Source: Setophaga petechia (Eukaryota > Chordata > Aves > Passeriformes > Parulidae). From it: a DNA stretch of 64,000 nucleotides. The position numbers and the translations under genes were made by a program. The notes beneath the pieces are model-generated. The model ran no database searches. It was not told the origin of the DNA and saw only the letters and a program-made list of their open reading frames with translations. The stretch is from positions 37,447,291 through 37,511,290 of the forward strand of contig JANCRA010000003.1 in the NCBI GenBank assembly GCA_024362935.1, in the 5' to 3' direction. This document shows positions 1-11,300 of the stretch, one piece after another (the stretch's first letter is position 1; the number at the start of each line of letters is the position of its first letter).

Positions 1-840
1 ATTGTTTCTGTAATGGGCTGAGGCAGCATTGGGCCTCCTCAGCTCAGACGTGCAGAGATATTTTGTGTTTCTCAGCTCTCACTGTCAGAGATGATTAGGT
101 GCCAATGCAGCTGGAAAGAAGACAAACAGATTTGGTTTTCAGATGAAAGTTAGAAACTACTGTGCACTGATATTCACTACTGAATAAAAGACTGGCATGG
201 ATTACCTTATTAAGTACTCATTTGGCTCTCAGTCAAGGAACCTGATAGATTTTTTTACTGTTGGTGAGGAACTAATTTTTGTTTATACTTTTTATAATGA
301 CTCATCTTATGCTTGGGTCTTTTAAGTAAGAACTAGTGGAGGAGAAAAGAAGAATAGTAAAAATTTACCATCTCAAATCAATTAATACTCCAAAGAAATT
401 TAGACCCATGTTTGCTCAGCCAGAATGGTTGAACAGACAACAGATGCTCATCGATGTCGGAAATCTCAGGACAGATTTAATTAACATCTTTTAAATCCTA
501 ATTGTTTCTAGATCATCTACTGTGTTATCTCAGCAATTATTTTTTTCCTTTTTCAAGCAGCCCAAAATGTAATATAAATAGAAGCTTTATACTTATAATG
601 AGACTAATTTTTGTGGTTTTAATAAAAGCAAGGAAGCTTTTTAATTTTGGTAGTGAGGAATTCCGCATAAGCTTTAGTAGATATAGAAAATTAGTAGAAA
701 AGAATAAAAGAGAAAAATATGGTGAGAAAAATATGGTGTGACCTTTTCCATATTATTGGACCAGCTACTCCTGGATGATTTCCAACCAACATTGTTCACC
801 ATTTTTAAAGCATATTGCTGTCTAAAGCAGCAATTGGTCA
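1..840. other. Unique AT-rich DNA, no gene seen
   Basis: I find no coding region, RNA gene or recognisable transposon here. A 79-codon open frame near 502-741 is rich in F, I, K and N codons, as expected by chance in AT-rich DNA, and lacks any recognisable domain. Confidence 0.6.
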
Positions 841-957
841 TGGTGGTTTAACTCTGGCCCATAGCTAAGGTCCTGCACACTCCCTGCCAGGAGTAAAGAA
901 CCAGAGAGGAATCAGAAGAATAAAAGTGAGAAAACTCATGAGCTGACATTAAGATGG

Positions 958-963
958 TTTAAT
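958..963 (-). promoter_or_regulatory. Poly(A) signal ATTAAA of the LTR
   Basis: The minus strand reads ATTAAA here, about 155 bases downstream of the LTR TATA box, which is the expected spacing across an R region. It supports the minus orientation of the element. Whether it is still used is unknown. Confidence 0.5.
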
Positions 964-1117
964 ACATAAAGGAAAACACGCACACACAAACAAAGCAAAA
1001 TATGAAATTAATTCACCACTTCCACTGGCAGGCAGGCATTTATCCATCCCTTGGAATGTGTAATGACTGAACACAAGCAATGAAGCTTCTAAGGTCCTTC
1101 CTTCGTGGTCCTTCAGC

Positions 1118-1123
1118 TTTATA
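1118..1123 (-). promoter_or_regulatory. LTR TATA box (TATAAA, minus strand)
   Basis: The minus strand reads CAGCATATAAAGCTGAAGG, a good TATA box in the U3 part of the LTR. The motif is intact, so residual promoter activity is possible but not shown. Confidence 0.55.
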
Positions 1124-1489
1124 TGCTGATCATGGCACCATATGGCATGAAATGTCCTTTTGGTCAGCTGGGGTCAGCTGTCCTGGCTGTGCCTTCTCCC
1201 CTCCCCTCCTGGTGTGCTCACTGAAAGGGCAGCTGAAAAGAGTTTGGCTGTGCAAGCACTGTTCACCAATAAGGGAAACATCCCTGTGTTTTCCACACTG
1301 TTTCTAGCACAAATCCAAACACAGCCATGCAACAGCTGCCATGGATACAGCTGTCCCTGGAATGAAGCACAGCAGACTACAACCAGATCACTGCCACAGA
1401 CTGGAAGCTGCTGCAATAGGAGTATTTGGAGACTGAAACACCAAGCAAATTTTAAAAAGTTAGGCATGTTGTTATCATAGTTCTAAAGT

Positions 1490-1690
1490 CTCATACCTTC
1501 TCGATGATTTTCTTGCAGGCAGCTCTTCACAGGGGTGATGTCTCTGCTCTCCATCAGGGCTCCTCCAGGCTCTCTCTGACTGGCCCAGCCCTTTTATCCC
1601 AAACCTTCTCATGTGGCTACAGCTGCCACCCAATTAAGGGCATCACAGCTGCAGCCCATTTACAGTAACGAGAATCGGAGCAGGGTCACT
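1490..1690 (-). mobile_element. Possible second LTR or ERV fragment
   Basis: This GC-rich block differs sharply from its AT-rich surroundings and starts about 115 bases after the LTR at 841-1374. On the minus strand it has a TATA-like GGGATAAAAGGGCTGGGCC (about 1589-1607), then an exon-like purine-rich stretch (AGAGCAGAGACATCACCCC), and upstream of the TATA-like site two CAGCTG-containing segments. This layout is what an LTR promoter looks like, and the sequence feels familiar from avian ERVs, but I cannot name the family or place the ends. Confidence 0.35.
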
Positions 1691-1729
1691 TATACAATAC
1701 ACAGATCTTTTATACAATACATAGATCTT
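1690..1729 (+). repeat. Tandem repeat, 20-bp unit, 2 copies
   Basis: Two adjacent copies of TTATACAATACACAGATCTT differ at one base. A third partial match (TATACAATAC) follows at 1745-1754. It lies at the edge of the LTR-like block and may be part of it. Confidence 0.85.
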
Positions 1730-2514
1730 TACTGAGAGGCCAGCTATACAATACGTACTATAATCTCACGGCCCCTACATAGGCATGAGTTTATTTACGT
1801 GCATATTTAATTACCAGGTACTCTGTCAACAATTGAAAATCATACATAAATCTAACATCCTAATTGAGCCTTGGAAAAATGTGGTGTTTTCCTTCCAACA
1901 GACTCATACTCACAGAGTTTGATGTTCTCAGCCTGTGACTGAGATGCCTCATTCAACTCACCTTCAAAGAGGGTAGGTAAAACCAAAGTTCTCTACTCTT
2001 TCTTCCCCAGGTTCTACTTTGTGTCCTCAGTGTTTATATGAAACCATTCCATGAGCTGAGACCAGTATGGACCTTTTCCTTAGTTCTGTCTTCTGCAGGT
2101 TTTATCTTGCAAGAGACTGTCTATCCATCTTCTTCAAATGGATGTTGCCTCTTTATAGACCAACTTATGTTACTGCACATATGATTTCTTCAAGAAAATC
2201 CAGATATGAAATGTTTTCTTAATATGTTTTTAAGCCAATATGATAAAATACTTCATCTAGCTTCTAAAATCAGTTTTATGGCATATTGAGCTTCAAGACA
2301 GGCAAGGTAGGTTTGTAAATTGATCTTCATGCTGTATGTGTTTTAGATAGCCAAAAATCCAGATAGGATTCCCCAAACTAAGATTCTTTACAGCATTTAA
2401 AATGCCAGTATGTTTATTTCTCAAGTGTATACCACCTGAGTTTCACAAATTTTTAATAGTTTTATATTTATAAAATCAAACTAAGGTGGTGTAGGAATTT
2501 TCAGAAAGTCAGTA

Positions 2515-2690
2515 CTGAGCTTCTTCCCTTCTCCTTTCCCTTCCCCTGTCCTATTTTCCCCTTAACCTTCCATTTTAACCTCTTCTTAGCATTTTCCTCC
2601 ACTCAGACTTGCATTCTTCTCCTTACTTTTCTGTATTCTGCCTTCAGTTTTTTACCCCTCTTCTCTTTCTTGTCTCTCTATAGCTATTTC
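2515..2690 (+). repeat. Pyrimidine-rich low-complexity tract
   Basis: About 175 bases are strongly C/T-biased on the plus strand (many CTTCC, TTCCC and CTTTTC runs) without a fixed period. Such tracts can adopt non-B structures or bind pyrimidine-tract proteins if transcribed. No adjacent exon is visible. Confidence 0.6.
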
Positions 2691-3197
2691 ATTGATGCTG
2701 CAAATTTTCCTAAACATTTGGAATATTTATGAAACAAACACCCCCTCTTTTTGAAAGAAGCACCTGCCTGAGATAAAATTATGTCCAAAAAACTTAATTA
2801 AGACTCTTAGGGAAAAAAAAGAGAGAACACAGGATAATTATAACTGCAGTGACAGAATTCATTCAAAAACAAACTCTCACACAACTGTAGCAGAATGCAA
2901 AGATTAAGCATCTGGTAGTAACTAACAGACAAGGTGTGTAGGAACATCAGGTAGTGAATGCTACGTCCCAAAAATAAAATAATCTGGTTTGCAGGTACTA
3001 GAAAATGAGCCTGATACTTACAAAGATCCTGGTGTGAATTATTTGCCATGAATTTTAGGAAATTTTGGAGAATTTTTCTTTTTTTCACCCAGATGAAGCT
3101 AACTTCATATGAAATAATTTCATATATATTAGATGTAAACAAATATATGGTCTCCAATTTAAGACTTCTCTCCAAGAACCAGATAACGAAATGATAC

Positions 3198-3234
3198 CAA
3201 GAATATCCAAACGGATATCCAAGAATATCCAAGA
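3198..3234 (+). repeat. Imperfect short tandem repeat (GAATATCCAA)
   Basis: Three clustered copies of an AATATCCAA/GATATCCAA motif occur within 37 bases, separated by an ACG insertion. Confidence 0.7.
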
Positions 3235-4214
3235 GCTTCTGCAATTTTTCTGAATTTTTTAATTTATAATTTATTTTAAATGTTGCTTTCCTCACATTTC
3301 TGGATAGAATTACTCAGTGTTATTTACAAGCTTAATGTACAACACCACAGAAAAGCAAATAATGCTCAGCCTACTTGTAGGTTTTACAGAAAAGTCTCGT
3401 GTTTCATATTCAGCAAGTTTTGCAGAGTTTATAATTAATATAATGTTGGCTAAACAATTTTAGTTCTTGAACTACATAAGTACCACTAAAGAGTAATATA
3501 TTACTGTTATTAGCCTGTGAATCTGTGCTTACCAGCATTTGCTCATAATTAGTGTACTAACCAAGCAAAAGGCTTGGAATAACAATGACACTGAAATGAA
3601 AGGAAATAAGAGAGTGTGACAGTTCTTTCCAAAACTTGTGATCTCTGGCCATTTAGAAACCCATGTTATTGGAGATAAAATCAGCATAATATGAACATCA
3701 ATATAACATCAATTTTTATTAGATGGAAAAGGGATTGTTTTGAAAGGAAAAAGAAGTATTCTTTCTAATGGAAATCCACTCTTCTAGTCATCAAAAATCT
3801 GTGCTTTGGGGGTTACCACCGAGCCACACAAATGGAGTATGAAAGCAGGATGAAAATCAGAGGATCCAGCTAAGTTACAAGGCTGATATCATTTTATTAG
3901 GTTTCATATGAGGCAAGAGATTTTTTCTTCCCTCTCTAGTAAGGAAAAGATAATAGGAAAAATCTGTTCACATATTGAAAAAGGAGCGATCTCTTTACTA
4001 AAAAATTTCTGATAGAATTATTTCTATTTCATATAAGAAATTCAGAGCCCAGTTCAGGGACGGGAGGACAATTACTCCCACCCACCCTTAGGGTTTGAGG
4101 AGCTGATTTAGCTGCCACGGAAGACAGGGTTACTATATGAAACACTTTATTTTGTACTGCAGATTTGAAGTATGGATATGCTGTAATATTTCTAAACCAT
4201 CATACTCCTTTGAA

Positions 4215-4660
4215 CACTCCTTCAGTCAGGGTACTGCCATGAGTGGGCTTGTTGCCAATGCAGCCAGCTCAGAATTCCTCAAAAGGCTTTCTGCCCTCTG
4301 GATGGGAAGCTAATCTGTACTTGGATAATGTGATATTAACACTACTGCTGTTACAGGAGGAGCTGCAGAAAATACTTTAATATCCACCATACCATTCCTC
4401 ATTTTCCTTTGGGCATCCTGCAGTAGGCACCGCCTCATACACCCCACTGTCATGGGTCTCCAGCTCCTCTTTGTGGATGATATCAGTGGCTGCAGCAGAA
4501 ACAATTTGAGGGCCTCCACTCCAGCATTTTTCCTCAGCACCTCTTCTGCTTTTCTCTGAGTAACGCTGCTAGCAATCCAGGGGCTGTGTTCAGCGTTGAC
4601 TTTAATCATGGATATGAATTTTACCTTCCATGTGCTTTCTACAGCTCCAGAGGTCCCAAA
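4215..4660 (-). other. GC-rich block with two overlapping open frames; possible pseudogene
   Basis: This block is clearly richer in G and C than its flanks. On the minus strand one frame runs 99 codons from an ATG at 4609 to a TAG at 4307-4309. A second minus-strand frame overlaps it for about 60 codons, from CAGCGTTAC near 4568 to a TAA near 4381, and its composition (for example VSAAATDIIHKEELETHDSG) looks more protein-like than the first. I recognise neither product. The block could be a decayed processed pseudogene, a fragment of an unrecognised transposon, or a conserved noncoding segment. No poly(A) tail or splice pattern settles it. Confidence 0.3.
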
Positions 4661-5787
4661 AACTAAAGTTTCCTTCTGAAATTATGTGGATTCCTTGATT
4701 TCAGTTTGGAACAAAAGTAACTCTCTGCAATAATTTTGTTATTAATTCTGCCTTTAAGCAAATCCAGGAGAAGGAGAATAAGTATACACTCTCTGAGATG
4801 TCTGCACACTCATGCCAAAAAAAATCAGAAAATCACTACCCCAAATATTGTGTAAATCTTCACTATAAAACCACAATTTTTTATCCAAGCCCTTCAGAGA
4901 ATATTTATGTATCAGATACATGCATTTGCAATCATGAAGGCTATTTTGTATATTCATTACCAAAAAGAGTAACAAATTTCTAGAACTTATTCAGAGCAAA
5001 ATTTCCAGTCACAGTTACTCAGAGTTCCTTTTTTTAATATTTGTCCAGAAAGCACAAGTTCGTGCTCATTTCTGACTTTCTTTTTCAAGTATCACACTCT
5101 ATTTCCTCAGTTAGTCCAGGTCTAGCTTTCATCTGGTACAAACCCAATGCTAATGTCATTAGTTTCTGTCAAGTAATTTCATAGTCTGTTAAAAAACAGA
5201 ATTTGAAATTAGCGTAAGTGCAAAAGCATTCAGAAATGGAAGGATTTTTTCTCAGCTGAAAAGGTCAAGTACTTGTAAATCTTTGTCAGAACTGAGGCGA
5301 CACAAATGCACTGCATTAGCAGCATTCCAGAAGGGTGTTACATTTATTGCCAAGGTAGTGCTTGAGCCTCGCTAGTGTGAAAAGCTGTAGCAGCTTGTAA
5401 AAATCATAAAATAAAAAAGTATCTGTAGTCAACAATGTAACATACCATTCAGGTATCTTGAGTAATAAATTAATAAAGTAATGAAGGTAAATCTTTATTT
5501 GGAGTATATACTGAGGCATCAGAATATAAACAGGCAAAAGGTAAGGTGGCAGAAAGACTCTGGAAAACCTGAAAAAGGGTAATTCTACTCCAACAATGGA
5601 TAAATAGTTGACTAGTCTCACCATCCCTACCTTATCCATACTATGAATACATATTGAGGACAAACACCCTTCATTACATTTTTTTTAAAGTATTTTGAAA
5701 TTTCTATTGCAGATGTGCAAAATTAGTTAAAAATCAACACCATAGGTCTTTAATCCAGAAATAATTTTTACTTCTATGAGTAATATA
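4661..5787. other. Unique AT-rich DNA, no gene seen
   Basis: No supported gene or element. A 115-codon minus-strand frame (5316-5663) is leucine- and phenylalanine-rich by AT-rich chance composition and shows no domain. Confidence 0.6.
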
Positions 5788-6358
5788 GAAGAATCACATA
5801 GAATCCCAGAATATGCTGAGTTGGAAGGGACCCACAAGGATTTTCCAGTCCTAGCCCTGCACTGGACATCCCAAGAATCACACCATGTACATTGTCTGAA
5901 CAATTACTGAACTCTGTCCATCTTGGTGCTGTGATCATTTCCCTGGGGAGCCTGTTCCAGTGCCCAGCCACCTCCGGGTGAAAAACTTTTTTTCTAATAT
6001 CCAACCTGAACCTGTTCTAACAAAACTGCAGGCCTTTCCCTTGGGTCCTGCCTCTGGTCACCAGAGAGAAGAGACTTGTACCTGCCTCTGCTCTTCCCTT
6101 CAGGAGAGAACTGCAGGCTGCAATGAGGTGTCTCGTCTGTCCCCTCCAGGCTGAACAGACCAAGTGACCTCAGCTGCTCCTCACACAGCTTCCCCTCAAG
6201 GCCCTTCACCACCATCATTGCCCTCGTTTGGATGGTCTCTAAGAGTTGAATATTCTTCTGACATTACAGTAGCCGACACTGCAGACAGTATTCAAAGTGA
6301 AGTGGTGGCAGTGCAGAGCAAAACTGGACAATCCACCTCCCTTGCCCAGCTGGTGATG
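5788..6358 (-). mobile_element. CR1 LINE, 5'-truncated, minus strand
   Basis: CR1 is the dominant LINE of birds. It copies itself by target-primed reverse transcription using an ORF2 endonuclease/reverse transcriptase. This copy holds the 3' part of ORF2 and the 3' end. The plus strand begins at the 3' terminus (AGAATCACATAGAATCCCAG, then GTTGGAAGGGACCC), and the minus strand encodes the end of ORF2 with the hallmark HWNRLPRE at 5962-5939. Further 5' it matches the CR1 segment GACAATCCACCTCCCTTGCC near 6328. Reading frame shifts and stops make it non-functional. Frames of 64-98 codons inside it are remnants or shadows. Confidence 0.92.
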
Positions 6359-7254
6359 AAGGGACAATACAATAAAGTGATTCTTTCCAGATTAAAAGTA
6401 AAGGAAGGAATTCAAGATCAGGAATCAGGAAATATTTTTTTTCTGTGTTTAAATCAGTAGATTAAATGAAAAACAATTTCTCTTGAAATTAGCATTGTTG
6501 ATATGGCATATAAATGTCATCAGAAGTTTTATGGCAAAGCATAGCAATAAGATCCAGTATTTTGTTTCAGCTGCTTACCTACTGACTGGTAACGAAATAT
6601 TCTTCTTTTTGTTTAAACTTACACTGTACAATTTTTGTTAAAACAACTACTGAAGTTACTTTACATTTTCCAATTTATGCTTTTCTCTGAAATATCTGTC
6701 ATTGGCCAATGTCAGAAATCAGGCTGATAAAATAACTGGTTTGCCCCACTTAAAAATAGCTAAGCATTTTCACTGTCAAATTTTGAGATGCTGAAACACT
6801 GCAGAGACTATATTTCTGAAATCAGTACCCTACATTTTCTTCACATTACGCACAGAGTAAAAAGGGGTCTTAACCCATGTCTTGAGAAGCAGTGATCTTT
6901 CCACCATCATGCTGAACGTTCATTTAATATGGTGAATTTGGGATGCTCCTAAGGACAGCACCAGTATTAGGAAACCACTAACTCAACTTGTTTTCATTGA
7001 AAACAAGATATTATGTGGAGAAGCACTGAGGAAGGAGAAAGTCCCTTTTAGCATCTGTAGACATTTTCAGTTTTGGAGGCATGATAACTGTTAGTGTTTC
7101 TTTCTTCTTTATTTCTTCAGAATAAACAGATTCCTCTTCTTCAGATGTCATTTTGTTCTTCGTTGTTGCTACGTATGGACTTGGCACATTTTAGAATTTA
7201 GTAACTGTCTGCTCAGATGGTGACTGGTCCTGGAGTCAGATGCCTAAACCAGGG
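6359..7254. other. Unique AT-rich DNA between two CR1 copies
   Basis: No gene, RNA or repeat recognised in this stretch. Confidence 0.6.
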
Positions 7255-7765
7255 GTCTGAACTCCTCAAGCATTGCTCTAATTTGTTTCCAGGAATGGGA
7301 CATTTACAACTACTCTAGGCAACCTGCTCCAGTGCCTCACGACCCTCACTGTAAATCATTTCTTCCTAACATCTAAAGTAAACCTGCCCTCCTTCAGTTT
7401 GAAACCATTCTCCCTCACCCTGACATCCCCTTGTAAAAAGTCGCTCTCTGGCAAACTTCTAGGCCCCTCTTAAAGAAAGGAAGGCCACAAAGAAGTTTCC
7501 CCAGAGCTTCCTGTTCTCCAGGTTGAACCACTCCAACCAGCTCTCTCAGCTTATCCCCACAAGAGAGGTGCTCCAGCCCTGAGATCATCTTCATGGCCTC
7601 CTCTGCACTCACTCCAGCAGGTCCACATTCTTGTGTTGGGAGCCCAGAGCTGGACACAGCACTCCAGGTGGGGTCTCAGGAAAGGGCTGGAGGGAGAGAA
7701 TCCCCTCCCTTGGCCTGCTGGCCACACTCAGTTTGATGCAGACCAGGATGTGGTTTGCTTTAGGG
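7255..7765 (-). mobile_element. CR1 LINE fragment, minus strand
   Basis: The plus strand reads the CR1 3' half in reverse: GGCAACCTGCTCCAGTGCCT near 7319, CTTCCTAACATCTAAAGTAAA near 7363, CTCTCTCAGCTTATCC near 7541, GGAGCCCAGAGCTGGACACA near 7640 and CAGGATGTGGTTTGCTTT near 7744. The 3' terminal octamer repeats are not seen, so the copy has lost or diverged at its 3' end as well as being 5'-truncated. No intact ORF2 remains. It shares orientation with the CR1 about 900 bases upstream but covers a partly different CR1 subtype, so they are separate insertions. Confidence 0.88.
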
Positions 7766-8277
7766 CTGTATCTTTTTTGTTATGTCAGTATTCAGGCCTC
7801 TAGGACAGTTACCCTCATATGGGACAGTTCTGCAGTTCAAACATTCATTTAGGAAATGAAAGACTTTGAAGCCCCTCAGCTATTGCAAATTCCAAGTTAC
7901 ACACAGACCTGCTCCCAGCTCCAGCTTTTCTTTTTGAACTATACTCTCAACATTTGTGAAATTAAACCCAATGCAATAATCACGAGGAAGCAATTTCCAA
8001 AAATATTGATTATCCTTCTTATTTTATCTGGTGAAAAATTAGCATAAAAAGAGAAATCATTTGAGTGCTTTTCTTTAAATACAGTGTTTGAAGTCCATGT
8101 ACTCAAGCTGTAGGAACCTACAACTCCTGCTTTTTCAATAGGTATTAGGTATGTTGCTCACCCTGTTAGAGGTACCAAGTTGTTAGTGCAAAAATTTGCT
8201 TTTTCTTAACATGGGGTCCTTGAGAACTGAAATACAAGTTGTCTTTTACTTTACACATTCTTGAATAGTTAGGTTTC

Positions 8278-8300
8278 TATTTTAATTCTATTTTAATTCT
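8278..8300 (+). repeat. Short tandem repeat, 12-bp unit
   Basis: CTATTTTAATT is repeated twice in tandem with a 12-base period. Confidence 0.7.
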
Positions 8301-11300
8301 TCTGTGACTGATAGAATATTAGTAATGCGTAATGTTCAAATTATGCGATCCACCAGCTGCAAACAGGTAATTTTGTTTAAATAATAAATGGATTGAAGTT
8401 AATTGAACTGTAGAAGTAACAATAATATAATGTATTTGGTCAACAGTAGCTCCATTTATATTTTATTTTTATAGTAAATTCACTTAATATTTTTATTATT
8501 CATTTGCTCTCCAAAATAAGTGGCACTAAAGACCTCTGCTTCCAATAAACCACATGAAGAGAGAACTTTATCTATAAACTAAAAAATGTTTAATATTGCT
8601 GCATTTTTAGTGATCTGACTGCTATAAGCTGAAGTAAATTTATAGAGGTTATGTTAGATCAGACTTTTAAGTTAGAGACAGTATGACATAAGAAATTGTT
8701 TTAAATGTTAAATCAGCAATGGCTCCACCTCTTTTTTTGGTTAAGCAGACTAAGAATTCCTTCAGACTTGTTCTGTATTGCTCTGGAACAAGATGTATTT
8801 CACTTTTATTTAGCTATTTCTTGCAAGTTTTTCTTAGTCATTGGTCATTTTTTGTCAGTAATTCCCATAAAATCTGAAGATATTTTTTCTCAATATACAG
8901 ATGCATTTTCATAGTAAAAGGAGAGAGAAAAAGAAATCTATAAAAAGAAGTATAATTCTTGCCTATTCCGTTGTCTTCCAGCTAGTAACAAATAGATGTT
9001 TATATTCATTTATAGTAAATTGATTTAATTGTTTTGCTGCCAGATGTGTTGTGCTTGATTTGCTAGGTGGGTACAGCTTCTTAACTTTTAAAGGCAGAAA
9101 TACTATCTTTGGATATATTTGCAGATCTGGAAAAGTATTATTACTGAGGATGTGTTTAGCATTCTTGAAAAATACATGTAAAAAAGTTTTGACATAAAAT
9201 AAAAGTCTTACACTCATTTCATATTTTACCTAAGGGAAAAAGTGAAGAGCAACCTACTTGAGAATAAAAGCTTTGAAAAATGAATCCTGTTTTTCTCCAT
9301 TTTTCATGTTTCCAAGGTATTTAGTTCGCCTTCAATTAGAACACAGAGTTTATGCCCATGACCAGGTCTGGATTCAACACAGGATTTATAATGAAACATT
9401 TTTTACTGCCAGATATCCTGGAAATCTTAGGCCATCTGGTTTCACAACATACTTGTAGCTGATTATCTGCTTAAGAATTAATTAGGAACACATGTTAAAC
9501 TGTTGTGATAGCAAAATTGTTGACATTTGTCTTATATGTGTTTTGAAAAGCAACCATTTTCCAAATCAGCTTCCAAAATAAGATGAAGTCATGAAATAAA
9601 AAGCAAACTCTACTAGGATTAATATGCATGCTCCTTGGCCAGGAATGATACCTAAAAGCATTATATTGTATTTTTCACTGTCTGAGTATAAAAGTATGAC
9701 AGAGATGAAGCTCCTTCCCATATCAGTTTATCTCTCTCCTTCATATAAAAGATAAGTGTAGCTTAAAATTGGGAACAAAAACAAAACAGCACAATGCAAA
9801 GTAGGAAACACAATGAGATTCAGATGCTTCAGGATAACTGAAATATATATTCATTTTCTCAGCAGAGTTAGTTGTCTTTTAATTTTTAAATTGAATATAT
9901 GTTTGTGGAATTTATAGTTAAATAATTACCCATAGAAAAACACCAAATATGTAATTTAAAAAAAAAAAAACAGGCCTTGACTCAAAAATTACTTATTTTT
10001 TCACTGGGACTTTTTAAGAAAAAGACTATCAGCAGCCTGTGCGAGTACAAACAGCAAATTATTGTGACAAAATAAGTTCCAGCACATCAAGTGGGTGACT
10101 GCCACAGACCACTTGCTTGCCCTGAGTCACTGAGAAACCAGATGCCTGAGCAGCCACCAGAGTTGAGTGGGGGGAGGGTGGAGTGCTTGTGAATATTTGT
10201 GAATATATCTAATATAGCTAAATTAGAATGAAATATCCTGAAAGAGTAAGAAACAAAAAATATTTAAACTATGACTTCCAAAATTTTTTATCAAACTGTG
10301 AATAGTCATACGAAAAACTTTTTTTAATTAAGGCAATAATAAAAAAGAACAAGAAAGAATGCTTTCTATCTCTGATACTAACCTTGCTCAACAGAAAAAA
10401 AGGCAATATGAAACACTAGAGTTTTAAATTCAAACGAGTTTTCACTTCTAATATTTAATAAAGGCATCTTTTTTCCAGTAGGGTTTTGAAATCTAGTGTT
10501 TTGCCTTTCAGGGTCTTTAGTCTATTTCATTCCATAGGAGTTAAACACTTTAAATTTGTGATTATATAAATAATCACAAATGACAGACTTTTAGGCCTTA
10601 TTTTGTGCAACTGCTTGCTAAAGTATTCTTAGGTCTCTGTGCACAATATGAAGCCAGAAGTCAGCATGAAAGCTTCTATTTGCAAAGCTGGATCATTTCT
10701 GCAAAATGGTAACTCTTGTGGAGCATTTGTTTTTGTACACTGTGCTGAAGGTCTAATTTTTTTTTTTTCCCCTGAGCAGCCTGGGATAATGGAATGACTA
10801 TTTTCCAGTTTACATAAGTCTATCTCCTACCCTCTTCTCACTTCCTTGGGTGCTGTATTAGTGCCTGACACCACTAAAATATCATTTAAACATAGAGAGA
10901 AACATCAAGTAGTTACACGACTCATGCCAAGAACTTTAACTACTTTTTAAATGAGTGAGAAGAAAAATGCTGGCATTTTTAGCAGCCTTATGTAGAGGAT
11001 AACACAAAACACAGAACAACAGAAAATCTAGTGCTTTTACAGAATTTGCAATTCATCCTAACTTGTGGTTTCAACATGAGTAGCATTTACAACTCTGAAG
11101 ATTAAATGCAATCTGTAAAGAAATTTTCAACTGCTATAGATATTAGTTAAGGGCTGGAGAAAGAAAGGAAAGATAACAATAACATACATGTATATATTTA
11201 TGCATATACACACAAGTTTGCAAATTCCTTATAAACAGTATAGGGATTTATGCATTTTAAAAAGTATAAATTGCTATACATTATCTATATTACCTGATTA

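Larger units (their letters stand above)
841..1374 (-). mobile_element. Endogenous retrovirus LTR, probably solo (avian LTR family)
   Basis: The block matches, from memory, a common passerine LTR. Landmarks on the plus strand are the start TGGTGGTTTAA at 841, a stretch reading GTGAGAAAACTCATGAGCTGA near 926, the TTCACCACTTCC tract near 1012, the TTTGGTCAGCTGGGGTCAGC segment near 1158, and a stretch ending in CACAGCA near 1374. The LTR is read on the minus strand because that strand carries, in the right order, a TATA box (1123-1118) and then a poly(A) signal (963-958). Both ends are compatible with TG...CA, but I could not find a clean target-site duplication, so the edges are good to roughly 10 bases. 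No gag, pol or env frame adjoins it, so a solo LTR left by recombination is the simplest reading. Open frames of 75-106 codons inside it are shadows, not genes. Confidence 0.75.
1760..4214. other. Unique DNA, no gene seen
   Basis: No exon, RNA gene or transposon is recognisable. A 162-codon frame on the minus strand (2807-3295) is dominated by AT-rich codons and shows no domain, so I do not call it a gene. The stretch contains a pyrimidine-rich tract and a small tandem repeat, listed separately. Confidence 0.55.

Noticed and set aside
1160..1480. Overlapping frames of 97 and 106 codons on both strands
   Set aside because: They lie largely in an LTR, which is noncoding; GC-rich repeats produce such frames.
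2807..3295. 162-codon minus-strand open frame
   Set aside because: Composition (F, L, I, K, Y) follows AT-rich DNA, no domain, no splice or promoter context.
5774..6004. 76-codon minus-strand frame with HWNRLPRE
   Set aside because: It is the tail of a dead CR1 ORF2, not a host gene.
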